A stretch of DNA of 64,000 nt from [Leptolyngbya] sp. JSC-1 (lineage in GTDB: Bacteria > Cyanobacteriota > Cyanobacteriia > Elainellales > Elainellaceae): NCBI GenBank assembly GCA_000733415.1, contig KL662192.1, positions 491,005 through 555,004 of the forward strand, given 5' to 3'. This document shows, piece after piece, positions 1-8,789 of the stretch (positions are counted from its first letter, which is position 1; each line of letters opens with the position of its first letter). The notes under the pieces are model-generated. The model did not search any database and was not told the origin of the DNA. It saw nothing but the letters and a program-made list of their open reading frames with translations. The position numbers were made by a program, and so were the translations under genes.

Positions 1-2
1 CG

Positions 3-254
3 TATTTAGAGTCGCTCAATCAAGGATTGGACGACTCTAACTGGAAAATTACTTGTATTCGGTTTGCTGCCAATGATCCCAAGCAGAACCCGATTGAGGA
101 TATTTGGTTACAGGCGAAGCGATTCATTCGAGAGTACTATCACTTGTGTACATCGTTTAATGTAGCTAAGTTCTTATTCGAGTTTGTCACACATTGTCAG
201 ATCTTTAATTTTCACAAGCTTTTTACCTATGGCTGTTTCTCACAACTCATTTAG
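3..254 (+). CDS. IS630-family transposase, C-terminal fragment cut by the window edge
   Basis: The frame is open from base 3 to a TAG at 252-254 and has no stop upstream inside the window, so the gene starts before base 1. The motif KQNPIEDIW matches the conserved block around the last acidic catalytic residue (the E of the DDE triad) of IS630/Tc1-mariner transposases, where NPIEHLW is usual. The residues after it, with many aromatic residues, fit the short C-terminal tail of this family. Only about 83 residues are visible, so it cannot be told whether the element is intact. I did not find a convincing terminal inverted repeat between 255 and 366. It would catalyse cut-and-paste transposition into TA targets if complete. 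Confidence 0.75.
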   Translation, partial: YLESLNQGLDDSNWKITCIRFAANDPKQNPIEDIWLQAKRFIREYYHLCTSFNVAKFLFEFVTHCQIFNFHKLFTYGCFSQLI

Positions 255-366
255 GATCGCTATATTGCTCAAAGTCAAATGTTGTTTTAACTGTTACGTC
301 AAATGTCAAGAGTAAGCAATTTAGCTTGAGCGCTTCCTTTTCTTACTGGAGATTTCAGGTTTTACA

Positions 367-735
367 ATGAGTAAAAATCTATATTTTCTAGACGATGGAC
401 AATCTATTGCTTCAACAGTAAGTCAGTTACATAACTACTTTAAAAACACCTACTCGAATTGCCAAAGTAGGCACGCTGAGCTAAATAACCGCTTAAGAAC
501 AGCGCCTGACACAGAACAGCAGCAAATATTGGCAGAGATACGGCAGCTTGATGAAGAAATGATACTTTTTGGAGTATTAAGTGATTCCCTCTCAGTTGCT
601 AACCGTTTGTTGCACTTTAATACGCTGGTCAAGGTGCTTGGCACAGATGTAGAAGTCTATCAGGTTCATTTAGAAGATAAGAATGAACAGGCAGCAGAAC
701 GTCAAGCAGCCGAGCGAAGGATAAATAATCGATAA
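367..735 (+). CDS. Small protein of unknown function with predicted helical coiled coil
   Basis: This is a 122-residue protein I do not recognise. Residues 30-75 are rich in Glu, Gln, Leu and Arg with heptad-like spacing, and the last 20 residues are strongly charged (repeated AAERQ/AAERR), so a mostly helical, soluble protein is likely. There is no signal peptide or membrane segment. GGAG about 15 bases before the ATG is a weak and distant ribosome site. The gene stands alone between a transposase remnant and ppk, with 170 bases of non-coding DNA before ppk. It could be a mobile-element passenger or a lineage-specific gene; the sequence does not decide this. Confidence 0.6.
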   Translation: MSKNLYFLDDGQSIASTVSQLHNYFKNTYSNCQSRHAELNNRLRTAPDTEQQQILAEIRQLDEEMILFGVLSDSLSVANRLLHFNTLVKVLGTDVEVYQVHLEDKNEQAAERQAAERRINNR

Positions 736-908
736 TAATTAATCGGCAATTGAGGTAATTGATATCAAGAAGTTCTGAATCTACTCACGCGCATATTTGT
801 GCTCATGTATGAGCTGAGTTTATCAAGCTGAAACCATTGTTGAAACATGTCTGTTAGCCTCATTTAGCCTCACCAAGTCTCACCAAGTCCTTTAGCTGCA
901 CTCTATTT

Positions 909-2879
909 ATGACTAGCGTCAAAGCAACCACCAAGGCACCCAACCTATCTGATCCACAATACTATTTCAACCGAGAACTAAGCTGGATAGAATTCAATCG
1001 CCGTGTTCTACATGAAGCAATGGACGAGCGCACTCGTTTCCTGGAACGACTAAAGTTCAGCGCAATCTTTAGCTCCAACTTAGACGAATTCTTTATGGTG
1101 CGAGTAGCAATTTTGAAAGATCAAATAGCGGCTCAAGTTAGCACCCTCACACCAGATGGACGCACTCCTGAACAGCAGCTAGAAGCAATCAGCGCACATC
1201 TGCGGCCCCTAGTTTTGGAGCAACACCGCCACTTTGAGCAAACTTTGCGTCCTCAAATGAAGGCTCAGGGTATTCATTTGGTAGACTACCCCGATCTAAC
1301 CCATAAGCAGCAGCTTTACCTGCAAAATCTATACGAACAGCGTCTCTTTCCCGTACTCACACCGCTAGCGATTGATCCCAGTCATCCCTTTCCGCTGATG
1401 GCGAATCTCAGTCTCAATTTGGCAGTTTCCTTGAAACATCCAAAAACTGGAGAGGATCGATTCGCTCGGGTGAAAGTACCAAACATTCTGCCTCGATTTG
1501 TGCCTCTGCCGTCGGAATTGTACGCCCTCAAGAAAGGGGAACCTGGGCATTGGGCTGGTGTGCCGCTAGAGCAAGTGATTGCTCACAACCTAGCCTCCCT
1601 GTTTCCGGGTATGCTGATCCAAGGGCATCATTTCTTCCGGATCACCCGCGACGCTGATTTAGAATTCGCAGAAGATGAAGCAGATGATCTGCTGCTGGAA
1701 ATTCAGCAAGAGTTGCGCAAGCGCAGGTTTGGCGGCTCGGTTGTGCGCCTGGAAATTCAACCGTTGATGCCTGAGTCTATTCGAACGTTGTTGATGGAAG
1801 AAATGCATCTGCCTGAAGCGGATATTTATGAGATCGACGAGTTGATTAACTTAAAAGATCTAATGTCATTTATGGCATTGCCATTACAGGATCTGAAGGA
1901 CTCACCTTGGACGCCTGTGATTCCACCCCGCTTACGGCATGCCAATCAACCTGGCATTACCCCTCCAGAGGGAGAAACCGTCTTTTCAGTATTACAGCAC
2001 GGAGATTTGTTAGTTCACCATCCCTATGAATCGTTCAGTGCATCGGTAGAGCTTTTTATTCAGCAGGCGGCACTCGATCCGAATGTATTGGCGATCAAAA
2101 TGACCCTATATCGCACATCAGGTGACTCTCCCATTATCAGCTCTCTGATTACGGCGGCTGAAAACGGCAAGCAGGTCGCTGCTCTAGTAGAGTTAAAAGC
2201 TCGCTTTGATGAGGAAAACAATATTGGCTGGGCGCAGAAGCTAGAAAAATCTGGCGTGCATGTGGCGTATGGGTTAATCGGATTGAAGACCCATAGCAAA
2301 ATTGTGCTGGTGGTGCGACAGGAAGGAGAGTATATCCGGCGCTATGTCCACATTGGTACAGGTAACTATAACTCCAAAACGGCCAAGCTATACACCGATC
2401 TAGGGTTATTGAGTTGTCGAGAAGATCTAGGTGCTGATTTAACTGACTTATTCAATTATCTAACCGGATATTCCTGGCAACATTCTTACCGTAAGCTGCT
2501 CGTATCTCCTGTAACGACGCGGAATCGGATTACAGCCATGATTCAGCGTGAGATCGAACAGTGTCAGCAAGGGAATTCCGGCCATATTATGGCTAAAATG
2601 AATTCTTTAGTAGATGCATTGCTAATTCAAAAACTGTACGAGGCGTCGCAAGCGGGTGTGAAGATTGATTTAATTGTGCGAGGAATTTGCTGTCTGCGTC
2701 CCGGCGTTACTGGGATCAGCGATAACATTCGTGTTATCAGCATTGTAGGTCGTTTTCTAGAACATGCCCGCATTTTTCACTTCCACAATAACGGTGAAGA
2801 GGAAGTGTACATTGGGAGTGCAGACTGGATGCCGCGCAACCTTGATCGACGAGTAGAGGCGGTGACGCCAAGAGATTAG
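909..2879 (+). CDS. ppk: Polyphosphate kinase 1, C-terminally truncated
   Basis: PPK1 reversibly transfers the terminal phosphate of ATP to inorganic polyphosphate. The N-terminal block YFNRELSWIEFNRRVL and the following SSNLDEFFMVRVA are signatures of the family. His462 in THSKI and His619 in EHARIF correspond to the two catalytic histidines of the C1 and C2 domains. The protein has 656 residues, whereas cyanobacterial PPK1 is usually about 690-740. Homology runs through GSADWMPRNLDRRVEAVTP and then stops abruptly with Arg-Asp-stop, so roughly the last 60-80 residues (end of the C2 domain) are absent. Its end overlaps by 123 bp the opposing CHAD-domain gene, which is also missing its end. 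Activity is uncertain: the active-site residues are present, but the C-terminal helices that pack on them are lost. The ATG at 909 has no strong ribosome site. Confidence 0.93.
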   Translation: MTSVKATTKAPNLSDPQYYFNRELSWIEFNRRVLHEAMDERTRFLERLKFSAIFSSNLDEFFMVRVAILKDQIAAQVSTLTPDGRTPEQQLEAISAHLRPLVLEQHRHFEQTLRPQMKAQGIHLVDYPDLTHKQQLYLQNLYEQRLFPVLTPLAIDPSHPFPLMANLSLNLAVSLKHPKTGEDRFARVKVPNILPRFVPLPSELYALKKGEPGHWAGVPLEQVIAHNLASLFPGMLIQGHHFFRITRDADLEFAEDEADDLLLEIQQELRKRRFGGSVVRLEIQPLMPESIRTLLMEEMHLPEADIYEIDELINLKDLMSFMALPLQDLKDSPWTPVIPPRLRHANQPGITPPEGETVFSVLQHGDLLVHHPYESFSASVELFIQQAALDPNVLAIKMTLYRTSGDSPIISSLITAAENGKQVAALVELKARFDEENNIGWAQKLEKSGVHVAYGLIGLKTHSKIVLVVRQEGEYIRRYVHIGTGNYNSKTAKLYTDLGLLSCREDLGADLTDLFNYLTGYSWQHSYRKLLVSPVTTRNRITAMIQREIEQCQQGNSGHIMAKMNSLVDALLIQKLYEASQAGVKIDLIVRGICCLRPGVTGISDNIRVISIVGRFLEHARIFHFHNNGEEEVYIGSADWMPRNLDRRVEAVTPRD

Positions 2880-3551
2880 CCAGCCTGGGTGCAGCAACAG
2901 ATCAGACAGGAGTGGCCCCAGCAAATCAGGCAGTAAAATCGATAGGGGCAGCTTGGCAATAGGGGTATATCGAGGACGCTTTAGCCAATCGGCGTAGGTT
3001 GTTTTCAACTCCTGATACAATGGTTGCGACAGCACTGTTTTCATCTTGGCAAAGGCTTTTAGCCTCTGCTGTTTTAAAGCATCAGACACTTTATCTAATT
3101 GTTTCTGCTCACGTTTACCCAGGTTAGGCCAATACTCCTGCTCTAGGCTCGCCATTTGAACGTCTAAGTCTCTGACTTCTCCTAAGACTCTGGCTAAATC
3201 TCGCACTCGTTGAGCACTGCCAGCTTTAGGTATTTCGATAGCTGTATCGAAGACTTGTAGGGCAGTACGAAGTCGGCGGGTTCCCACCCGCATCTGATGT
3301 AAGGCTTCTGGGTCCTTGTCCGCGAGGACTTTCTTCTCCTGCTTAATGATGCGGCGATACTGTTCCTCAATCACTTGATGAGCATAGGCTTCCAGCGTTT
3401 GAGGAAGTTGAGCAACCCGACTGGATGATTCACCCCGTTGTACTCTCGGTATAGGATTAATCTTCCTTAAACATAGCTTAAGAGAAATTTTAGCTGAAGA
3501 AGGCACAGAGCTAATTGTCGAGACTCCTCGAATAGACTGGTACAATACCAC
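2757..3551 (-). CDS. CHAD-domain protein, C-terminally truncated and read into antisense ppk
   Basis: CHAD domains are helical domains rich in conserved His and basic residues that bind polyphosphate. The block EALHQMRVGTRRLRTALQVF (residues about 84-103) is the diagnostic N-terminal CHAD motif, followed by RDLARVLGEVRDLDVQM. Recognisable CHAD sequence ends at HPGWL, near base 2881. The remaining residues are simply the antisense of ppk, so about 100 or more native residues including the second half of the domain are missing. The start is a GTG at 3551; no ATG precedes the domain, and the first 50 residues look poorly conserved. Pairing of ppk with a CHAD gene fits a polyphosphate locus that suffered a deletion. 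It is probably a damaged gene. Confidence 0.8.
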   Translation of the reverse strand: MVLYQSIRGVSTISSVPSSAKISLKLCLRKINPIPRVQRGESSSRVAQLPQTLEAYAHQVIEEQYRRIIKQEKKVLADKDPEALHQMRVGTRRLRTALQVFDTAIEIPKAGSAQRVRDLARVLGEVRDLDVQMASLEQEYWPNLGKREQKQLDKVSDALKQQRLKAFAKMKTVLSQPLYQELKTTYADWLKRPRYTPIAKLPLSILLPDLLGPLLSDLLLHPGWLISWRHRLYSSIKVARHPVCTPNVHFLFTVIVEVKNAGMF

Positions 3552-3594
3552 CGCTACTCAGATCTGCTCTAGCTAAGCTCTGCTTACCCGAACC

Positions 3595-5562
3595 CTATAT
3601 CCTATTAGCTGATTCTGAAGACCGAAACCGCCAGAATCGTGGTTTGACAACTGGCCAAATTAGCTCACAAATCACACCGTGAGGTGAGTTTGACCGCCGT
3701 TGAAACCGTCCACCCAATTGTCGTGCCAAGGACTCTGCCTGTTCTGTACCTCGGCCTCTAGCCGTTAGGGCTGGGTTTTCTAATATAGAGGTGGAATCGA
3801 TTGCTGTGCCATTATCAATCACCCGAATCATGTTTTTGCCATTCTCTTGTTTGCAGATTACCTCTAGTCTGGTGACTCCTTGCGCATGTTTACCGACATT
3901 ACAGAGGGCTTCCTGCAAAAATCGACACAGTCCTTTCTTTTGATCAATCGTCAGATATGGGTCATCCATCTGATCAAATGTAGGTAGTTTCAGGCGCAGC
4001 GTTTTAAAGTTTGGTAAATCACGCCTCACCGTATCGCTATAGACCGCATAGAGGATTTCGCGCAGCGGACTGTCGAGGTCCAGGGTTGTCTCCTGACTGA
4101 TCCGAAACCGATTCTCCTGGCTGAATGCCTCTTGTTGAACTGATTCGCAAACTGTACGCAGTTCTTGATTCAGTTTTTGCAGCTCTCCGTAGAGGAATTG
4201 CTGGGATGGCTCCTGATCTTGTACAGTGCGCAACAAAATTGCCAGGGTTTGCAGCGGGCCGTTATGAATTGCCGTGAAGGTTTGGTCAATCACAAGCTGA
4301 CGCTCCTGAATTCTGGCTTTTAGGTTCTGTTCGTGACGGTAAAACAAGGCTGCCGTGAGTCCGGCCCCATTTGCCAGCAGCACCAGCAGCGCCGGAGCCA
4401 CAGGAACCCACCAGCCCAGCAGCAGCAAACCATAGCAAAGCCCAATCAAGACTACACCAGTGACGCCTAAGCCTAGCAGAATCAGAAAAGGTGCGCGAAG
4501 CCACCGCCCCAAACTGATGCCCAATATCCCCCAGAGCACAATCCAGGCATACTCCCAACCTTCCGGCCATACTTGCAGCAAGGGGCGTCCATCCAGAACC
4601 CCACTCAGGATCTGACTCAGCGCATGGGCTTGAATTTCCACCCCATGAACCAAATTCGGGTTACGGCCTATCAAGGCCCGTGAGTTGACAATATCCTTTT
4701 CGCTGAGCGACATAACGCCAATTAGCACCACTCGATCACGAATCCAGCTTGCGTCTACAGTGCCTGCCAGAATTTGTGCCATCGATACGGTGCGAAACGG
4801 TTGGTAGCCGCTGCGAAAGTTGATCAACACTTGATTGCCATTAGCATCAGCACCGACATATCCTCCAGTATTAGCGGTGAAGCGGGTTAGTTCTATTTCA
4901 CCAAACCGCATGGCCCTAGGATCGCGTTTGCCATTGCTAAGGGGAATGCCTCGTTGTGACAGGTACTTTTCCGCTAAGCGAAACGTGAGCGAAAACTGGT
5001 ATTCTCCTTGTAAATTGGGTGTGCCAAGTAAATTGCGCCGCACATAACCATCAAAATCTAGCACTGTATCCACAAATCCGATTTGCTCGGCTGGCAGATA
5101 GGCCGGTGGATTGATCGTCAAACCGCTGGTATCCGGTAAAACTTTTTCAATCGCAATCAGGTTGGAAGATCGCAATACCTGTACAAATTCAGCATGACCC
5201 GGTTCCACCGGCAGATCACGAAAAATATCTAATCCAATTGCTGCCGGTTGATATTGTTGCACTTGGCGGATGAGGGCAGCTAGCTGAGCATCAGTAATTG
5301 GGTAAGTCTGGGCTTGACGAATATCGGCTTCATTTATTCCAACAATTAAAATTCGTTCGTCAGTAGGTTCAGCCGGACGGAAACGCAGCATGTAGTCGAA
5401 GGCTATCAGCTCTAGATATTGCAACGTTCCAGCTAGCCGTCCTACCGTAATCAGGGCAATAATTGCCAAGCCGGGTAACGCTCCCACCCGCCAGACGTTC
5501 CACTCTTGACGCAGCGTTTTTCTCAAATTTCTTGTTCTCAAATTTCTAAGAAGCTGGTTCAT
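3595..5562 (-). CDS. CHASE2-domain sensor histidine kinase
   Basis: A 655-residue membrane sensor. Order: one membrane segment near residues 28-45, an extracytoplasmic CHASE2 domain at about 45-320 (AFDYMLRFRP, then IGLDIFRD and RVVLIGV), three closely spaced membrane segments at about 330-410, then a kinase core. The phosphoacceptor is the His in AIHNGPLQTLA, which resembles the NarL/DesK-type HisKA_3 box, and the ATPase shows EALCNVGKHAQ (N box), VIDNGTAI and GRGTEQAESLARQLGG (G2 box). The stop of this gene's partner lies just upstream, so it is the second gene of a minus-strand operon with the response regulator at 5572-6249, its likely phosphorylation target. The ligand of CHASE2 is unknown. 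Confidence 0.9.
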   Translation of the reverse strand: MNQLLRNLRTRNLRKTLRQEWNVWRVGALPGLAIIALITVGRLAGTLQYLELIAFDYMLRFRPAEPTDERILIVGINEADIRQAQTYPITDAQLAALIRQVQQYQPAAIGLDIFRDLPVEPGHAEFVQVLRSSNLIAIEKVLPDTSGLTINPPAYLPAEQIGFVDTVLDFDGYVRRNLLGTPNLQGEYQFSLTFRLAEKYLSQRGIPLSNGKRDPRAMRFGEIELTRFTANTGGYVGADANGNQVLINFRSGYQPFRTVSMAQILAGTVDASWIRDRVVLIGVMSLSEKDIVNSRALIGRNPNLVHGVEIQAHALSQILSGVLDGRPLLQVWPEGWEYAWIVLWGILGISLGRWLRAPFLILLGLGVTGVVLIGLCYGLLLLGWWVPVAPALLVLLANGAGLTAALFYRHEQNLKARIQERQLVIDQTFTAIHNGPLQTLAILLRTVQDQEPSQQFLYGELQKLNQELRTVCESVQQEAFSQENRFRISQETTLDLDSPLREILYAVYSDTVRRDLPNFKTLRLKLPTFDQMDDPYLTIDQKKGLCRFLQEALCNVGKHAQGVTRLEVICKQENGKNMIRVIDNGTAIDSTSILENPALTARGRGTEQAESLARQLGGRFQRRSNSPHGVICELIWPVVKPRFWRFRSSESANRI

Positions 5563-5571
5563 TAGCCTTCA

Positions 5572-6249
5572 TCAATCGATTAACCCTTCTTCTCGCGCTC
5601 GTTTTTCTGTCTGAATGCGAATATTCTTACCTGTTTCTGGATAAACCCCCAATGCATCCTGTACCTGAGTCCAGTAGTGGCGCACTGTCCGCTCCGAAAC
5701 GTTCATCTTTTCAGCAATCGCTTTATCCTGCAAGCCCTGTTCACAGGCTAACTTCAGGACTTCTAGCCACTCCGGTTTCAGCTCTAGGCCAGTCCGCATT
5801 TCTCTAGGGGTACAAACTAAACCTTGCAAAGCCCAATCTACTTTCGTCAGCATATCCTTCAGCGGCAGGCTTTTATCGGCAATGGTGAACCCCGCTTCAT
5901 GGGCATTGATCATCGGCTTCAGGCGGACTAAGGCTTTAGCGTAGGCGCTTTGAACCACAATATTCAGGGTAGGATAGCTTTCTAGTAAGCTGCGCAAAAG
6001 CTGAATGCCAACCTCCGGACGACCACCCTCCAGATCCACAGCTGTTTTCGGCATTGATAGATCCATCAGCACCAGATCGGGATGCAGCATGGCTACAAGT
6101 TGCCCAGCATCATAAGCATTTTGAGCGGTTGAGATCTCTGCGGCTGGATAGGTTTGCTGCAGTGCGTTGACGGTCGCGTTCAGGACAAGTTCATGATCAT
6201 CAATCACTAAGAACTTCTGAGTTGTTTGTCCGGCTGTTTGCTTTATCAT
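5572..6249 (-). CDS. LuxR/NarL-type response regulator
   Basis: A 225-residue two-domain regulator. The receiver at residues 13-135 has the acidic pair Asp17-Asp18 and the phospho-acceptor Asp63 in DLVLMDLSMP. The C-terminal helix-turn-helix at about 160-215 contains QDKAIAEKMNVSERTVRHYW, typical of LuxR/NarL DNA-binding domains. It is the upstream partner of the CHASE2 kinase, with only 9 bases between them, so the two very probably form a two-component system. Target promoters cannot be told from the sequence. The receiver has an insertion after the phospho-Asp (TAVDLEGGRPEVG), which lengthens the loop and is also seen in some cyanobacterial members. Confidence 0.92.
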   Translation of the reverse strand: MIKQTAGQTTQKFLVIDDHELVLNATVNALQQTYPAAEISTAQNAYDAGQLVAMLHPDLVLMDLSMPKTAVDLEGGRPEVGIQLLRSLLESYPTLNIVVQSAYAKALVRLKPMINAHEAGFTIADKSLPLKDMLTKVDWALQGLVCTPREMRTGLELKPEWLEVLKLACEQGLQDKAIAEKMNVSERTVRHYWTQVQDALGVYPETGKNIRIQTEKRAREEGLID

Positions 6250-6312
6250 AACCCTCCACTCTATACCTCACAATCAACTTAATGCTGCAATCGTTACTCC
6301 TGAGTAGAAACT

Positions 6313-6981
6313 TTAGGGCAACTGCCAGCCAAAATGCCAGATTATCACCTCTCGCTGTAACCAACGGTCAGATTGCCCCGACAATAGCATCTGAAATACC
6401 CGTTCCAAATAGGTCAATTCTACTAAGTGGCACACCTCAGACGAGGTCGCTGAATTAGGATAATTCACCCGAATCATCAGCTCAGCCGCAGTCTGATGGC
6501 AAGCCAGCTTGACTTGAAACGACACGGCATGGGGGGGTAAAACCAGTTGCAGCAGTTCATCCAGCATGGTGATAACGAGCCGATTGTGTTTTGGCTGCTG
6601 CTGCCAGTGACTGGGTAAATCTATCGTCATCCTGACCTCGGGGTAGCGGTTTTCCCACTGTTTGAGCAAATACTGAAGCGCCAACGGCAAACTCTCTTCA
6701 ATGTAGGGAGATGAAATCTGGTGACCCAGCTGTTCTAGCGATCGTTGCAGTTTCTCAACTTGATCCAACCAGCCAGGGGAGGCTTTAGAGAACTGATCTG
6801 GTGCTGCTAACTCCAAACTTCGTCGCATGGTAAACAACTCTTGCAATAGATCATCTCGGATCTGTTCAGTTTGGCACTTGAGGCGCAACGCTCGCCTATC
6901 TTCCCACCATTGCCAAGCTGGCTGTGCATCCAGACGGGACACAAAGCGGTAGATTGGGGCAATGAGGTGAGAGAACGCCAA
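6313..6981 (-). CDS. Kinase-like protein of unknown function, first gene of the CHASE2 operon
   Basis: I do not recognise a named family. The N-terminal third has a long helix (TEQIRDDLLQELFTMRRSLE) that resembles the dimerisation helix of HisKA_3 kinases, with RDDLLQ in place of HDGPLQ, so the phospho-accepting His is missing. The rest resembles a degraded ATPase fold (NRLVITMLDELLQLVLPP resembles the N-box region) without clear G boxes. The 222-residue protein lacks a signal peptide or membrane segment. It lies 63 bases upstream of the response regulator gene and reads the same way, so it may act as an accessory or antagonist of the two-component pair. That role is an inference from position and weak resemblance. 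Confidence 0.7.
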   Translation of the reverse strand: MAFSHLIAPIYRFVSRLDAQPAWQWWEDRRALRLKCQTEQIRDDLLQELFTMRRSLELAAPDQFSKASPGWLDQVEKLQRSLEQLGHQISSPYIEESLPLALQYLLKQWENRYPEVRMTIDLPSHWQQQPKHNRLVITMLDELLQLVLPPHAVSFQVKLACHQTAAELMIRVNYPNSATSSEVCHLVELTYLERVFQMLLSGQSDRWLQREVIIWHFGWQLP

Positions 6982-7187
6982 CGTTAGAACCTGCTTACTG
7001 AACTAGATGCTGAACTCAACCCTACCGGATTGAGCGCTTTACGGTTTGTCGCCTCGGCAACTTACCGTTGTAATCTAACCATACAGGCAATCGTTGGCTT
7101 CTGAATGCCCTTTAGCGGCTAAGGCACTGACACAAAAGCACAATCTTACTTACCGAATTCTGCCAACCCGGTTGCAGAAAAGTGCAA

Positions 7188-7889
7188 TCATTGGCCGTAC
7201 CACTGTTGTTTCCACTGCTGCATCTGATCAATTTCTGACTGCTGACTGCTGATAATGTCTTGTGCTAGTTTTTGGATCTCTGGCCGTTCGCTTTTCTCTA
7301 CGGCCTGATTTGCCATATCAATTGCCCCTTGATGGTGGGGAATCATTGCGTCTATAAATCGCAGGTCAAACTGCTCGTCCGCAGCTCCCAGATCGCCTGC
7401 CATCATCATGCTGGTGCGCATCTCATCGCTCATCGGCATCATATGACCCATGCCCGTATCATACATCATTGGTGTGTCATCCATTGTGGGATACCAGGCT
7501 TTGCGCCATTGCCGCATTTGGTTGATTTCCTGATCTTGAGCAGCAATGATTGTCTTGGCGAGCTGCTGAATCTCCGGGCGTTTTGACTTTTGTAGTGCCT
7601 CCTGCGCCATGTTCACCGCTCCTTCGTGGTGGGGGATCATCGCATCAATAAATCGCAGATCAAAGGTCTCATCCTTCGGCCCCAGATCCATGCTCATGTT
7701 CATACTGCCATGATCCATTCCGGGCATTGAATGTTGAGCTGTTTGAGAAGAATTAGACTCTCCAGCTGCTGTTTCATTTGCTGTTTCATTTGCTGTTTCA
7801 GTGGCATTACAAGCCACAAATCCAAATGACAAAAGCATTGCAGCACTAGCAGCGATCCACATGGGTGTTTGTTTCAAGCGCATCATCAT
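7188..7889 (-). CDS. Tandem DUF305-domain lipoprotein, probably copper-related
   Basis: The protein contains two copies of the DUF305 motif, FDLRFIDAMIPHHEGA at about residue 77 and FDLRFIDAMIPHHQGA at about 174, separated by a Met/His-rich stretch (MMYDTGMGHMM). The N-terminus is a lipoprotein-like signal ending near FVAC (Cys about 27), so a lipid-anchored envelope location is likely. Before the first domain lie ETANETANETA (coded by a 12-bp tandem repeat at 7768-7800) and the Met-rich SMPGMDHGSMNMSMD, which could bind copper. DUF305 proteins are often found beside copper genes; here the gene follows the chaperone/CopA/cupredoxin operon on the same strand, with a 282-bp gap holding a dispersed repeat. 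Copper binding is inferred, not shown. Confidence 0.88.
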   Translation of the reverse strand: MMMRLKQTPMWIAASAAMLLSFGFVACNATETANETANETAAGESNSSQTAQHSMPGMDHGSMNMSMDLGPKDETFDLRFIDAMIPHHEGAVNMAQEALQKSKRPEIQQLAKTIIAAQDQEINQMRQWRKAWYPTMDDTPMMYDTGMGHMMPMSDEMRTSMMMAGDLGAADEQFDLRFIDAMIPHHQGAIDMANQAVEKSERPEIQKLAQDIISSQQSEIDQMQQWKQQWYGQ

Positions 7890-7970
7890 CTTTACCGTTT
7901 CTAGCTAAATTTTCTATTACTTGCAATATCATCCAAAAAGATGAAACCAGGATGAAATAATGGTAAGTTG

Positions 7971-8080
7971 CAGCGTTTTTCACTCATGTGAGGTATGGGG
8001 GGTGTGGGAATCCGCCCCCACACAGGGGCAGTGCCCCTGCACCCCGTTTTTCGTACTTCACTAGCCTGAAAAAGGCTGTA
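7971..8080 (+). repeat. Dispersed about 110-bp repeat with conserved ends, copy 1
   Basis: The ends (CAGCGTTTTTCACTCATGTG and GTACTTCACTAGCCTGAAAA) recur in inverted orientation at 45724-45830. The core differs between copies but is GC-rich and self-complementary in both; here it contains AGGGGCA-G-TGCCCCT, a perfect 7-bp inverted repeat at 8024-8038. It has no coding capacity. It lies in the gap between the cupredoxin and DUF305 genes. It could be a small non-autonomous mobile element or a structured RNA/terminator-like element. Confidence 0.75.
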
Positions 8081-8171
8081 TATTCAACCTGATGTAACTG
8101 TGATGACCACTGGTCTCAGTTATTGGTCAATGTTTTCACTAATGACTAATGACAATTCTAAGCCAATCAAC

Positions 8172-8780
8172 TCAGGCTGAGGCCTTACTTGCGGTACTCG
8201 CAGAATTCACTGATGGTTGTAACAGAGCTTTGGGTAATACTTTGATCGTACCGCGAAACATGTTCATACCACAGGTGAAGGTATAGGAGCCAGATTGGGT
8301 AGGAGTAAATTCAATTGCTGTGACCTGATGCAGCGGCAGAGCTTGAGCAATTTGAAAGTCAGGCAAACGGATTTCCTCAAGGCAACTACTCGGATCCTGA
8401 CGATTGAACTTCAGCCGCACGGGCTGTCCAACTTGGACCACAACTTCGCTCGGTTCATAGCCGCCATCTACTGTAATCGTGACTTCTTGAATGCCGGCAG
8501 TGGTAGTGGCCCGTTGTGATGTTGGTTGACTGAACAGAAACCACCAGAGTTCTAACCCAATCAGCCCCAATCCTCCCAGCGTTATTGCCACTCTATTCGC
8601 TAAGGGTTGCTGTATGCGTTGAAATTGGCCTGTACTGTGGCCGTTCCTTTGATTTTCGATGTGGGTTGAATGATCGGGTGCGGCAATGGTGCGGGATGTA
8701 TCTCCCGATATAACACCTGGTATATCTCCCAACAAAATTCCCAATCCAGCCAAGCTAGCGATGAAAAATGCTCGCTTCAT
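8172..8780 (-). CDS. Membrane-anchored cupredoxin-domain protein
   Basis: A 202-residue protein with an N-terminal signal or anchor segment (residues 5-25) and a second hydrophobic segment near 67-87. A cupredoxin fold follows at about 95-182. The block TVDGGYEPSEVVVQVGQPVR is characteristic of the EfeO-type/Cupredoxin_1 group, and FTCGMNMFRG near the end provides the Cys and Met ligands usual for that group; an earlier Cys in SSCLEEI may also take part. It follows copA with a 9-base gap on the same strand, so it is almost certainly cotranscribed, and probably binds copper on the outer face of the membrane, handing it to or taking it from the ATPase. Electron transfer is an alternative role. 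Confidence 0.87.
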   Translation of the reverse strand: MKRAFFIASLAGLGILLGDIPGVISGDTSRTIAAPDHSTHIENQRNGHSTGQFQRIQQPLANRVAITLGGLGLIGLELWWFLFSQPTSQRATTTAGIQEVTITVDGGYEPSEVVVQVGQPVRLKFNRQDPSSCLEEIRLPDFQIAQALPLHQVTAIEFTPTQSGSYTFTCGMNMFRGTIKVLPKALLQPSVNSASTASKASA

Positions 8781-8789
8781 GGTTGCCTC

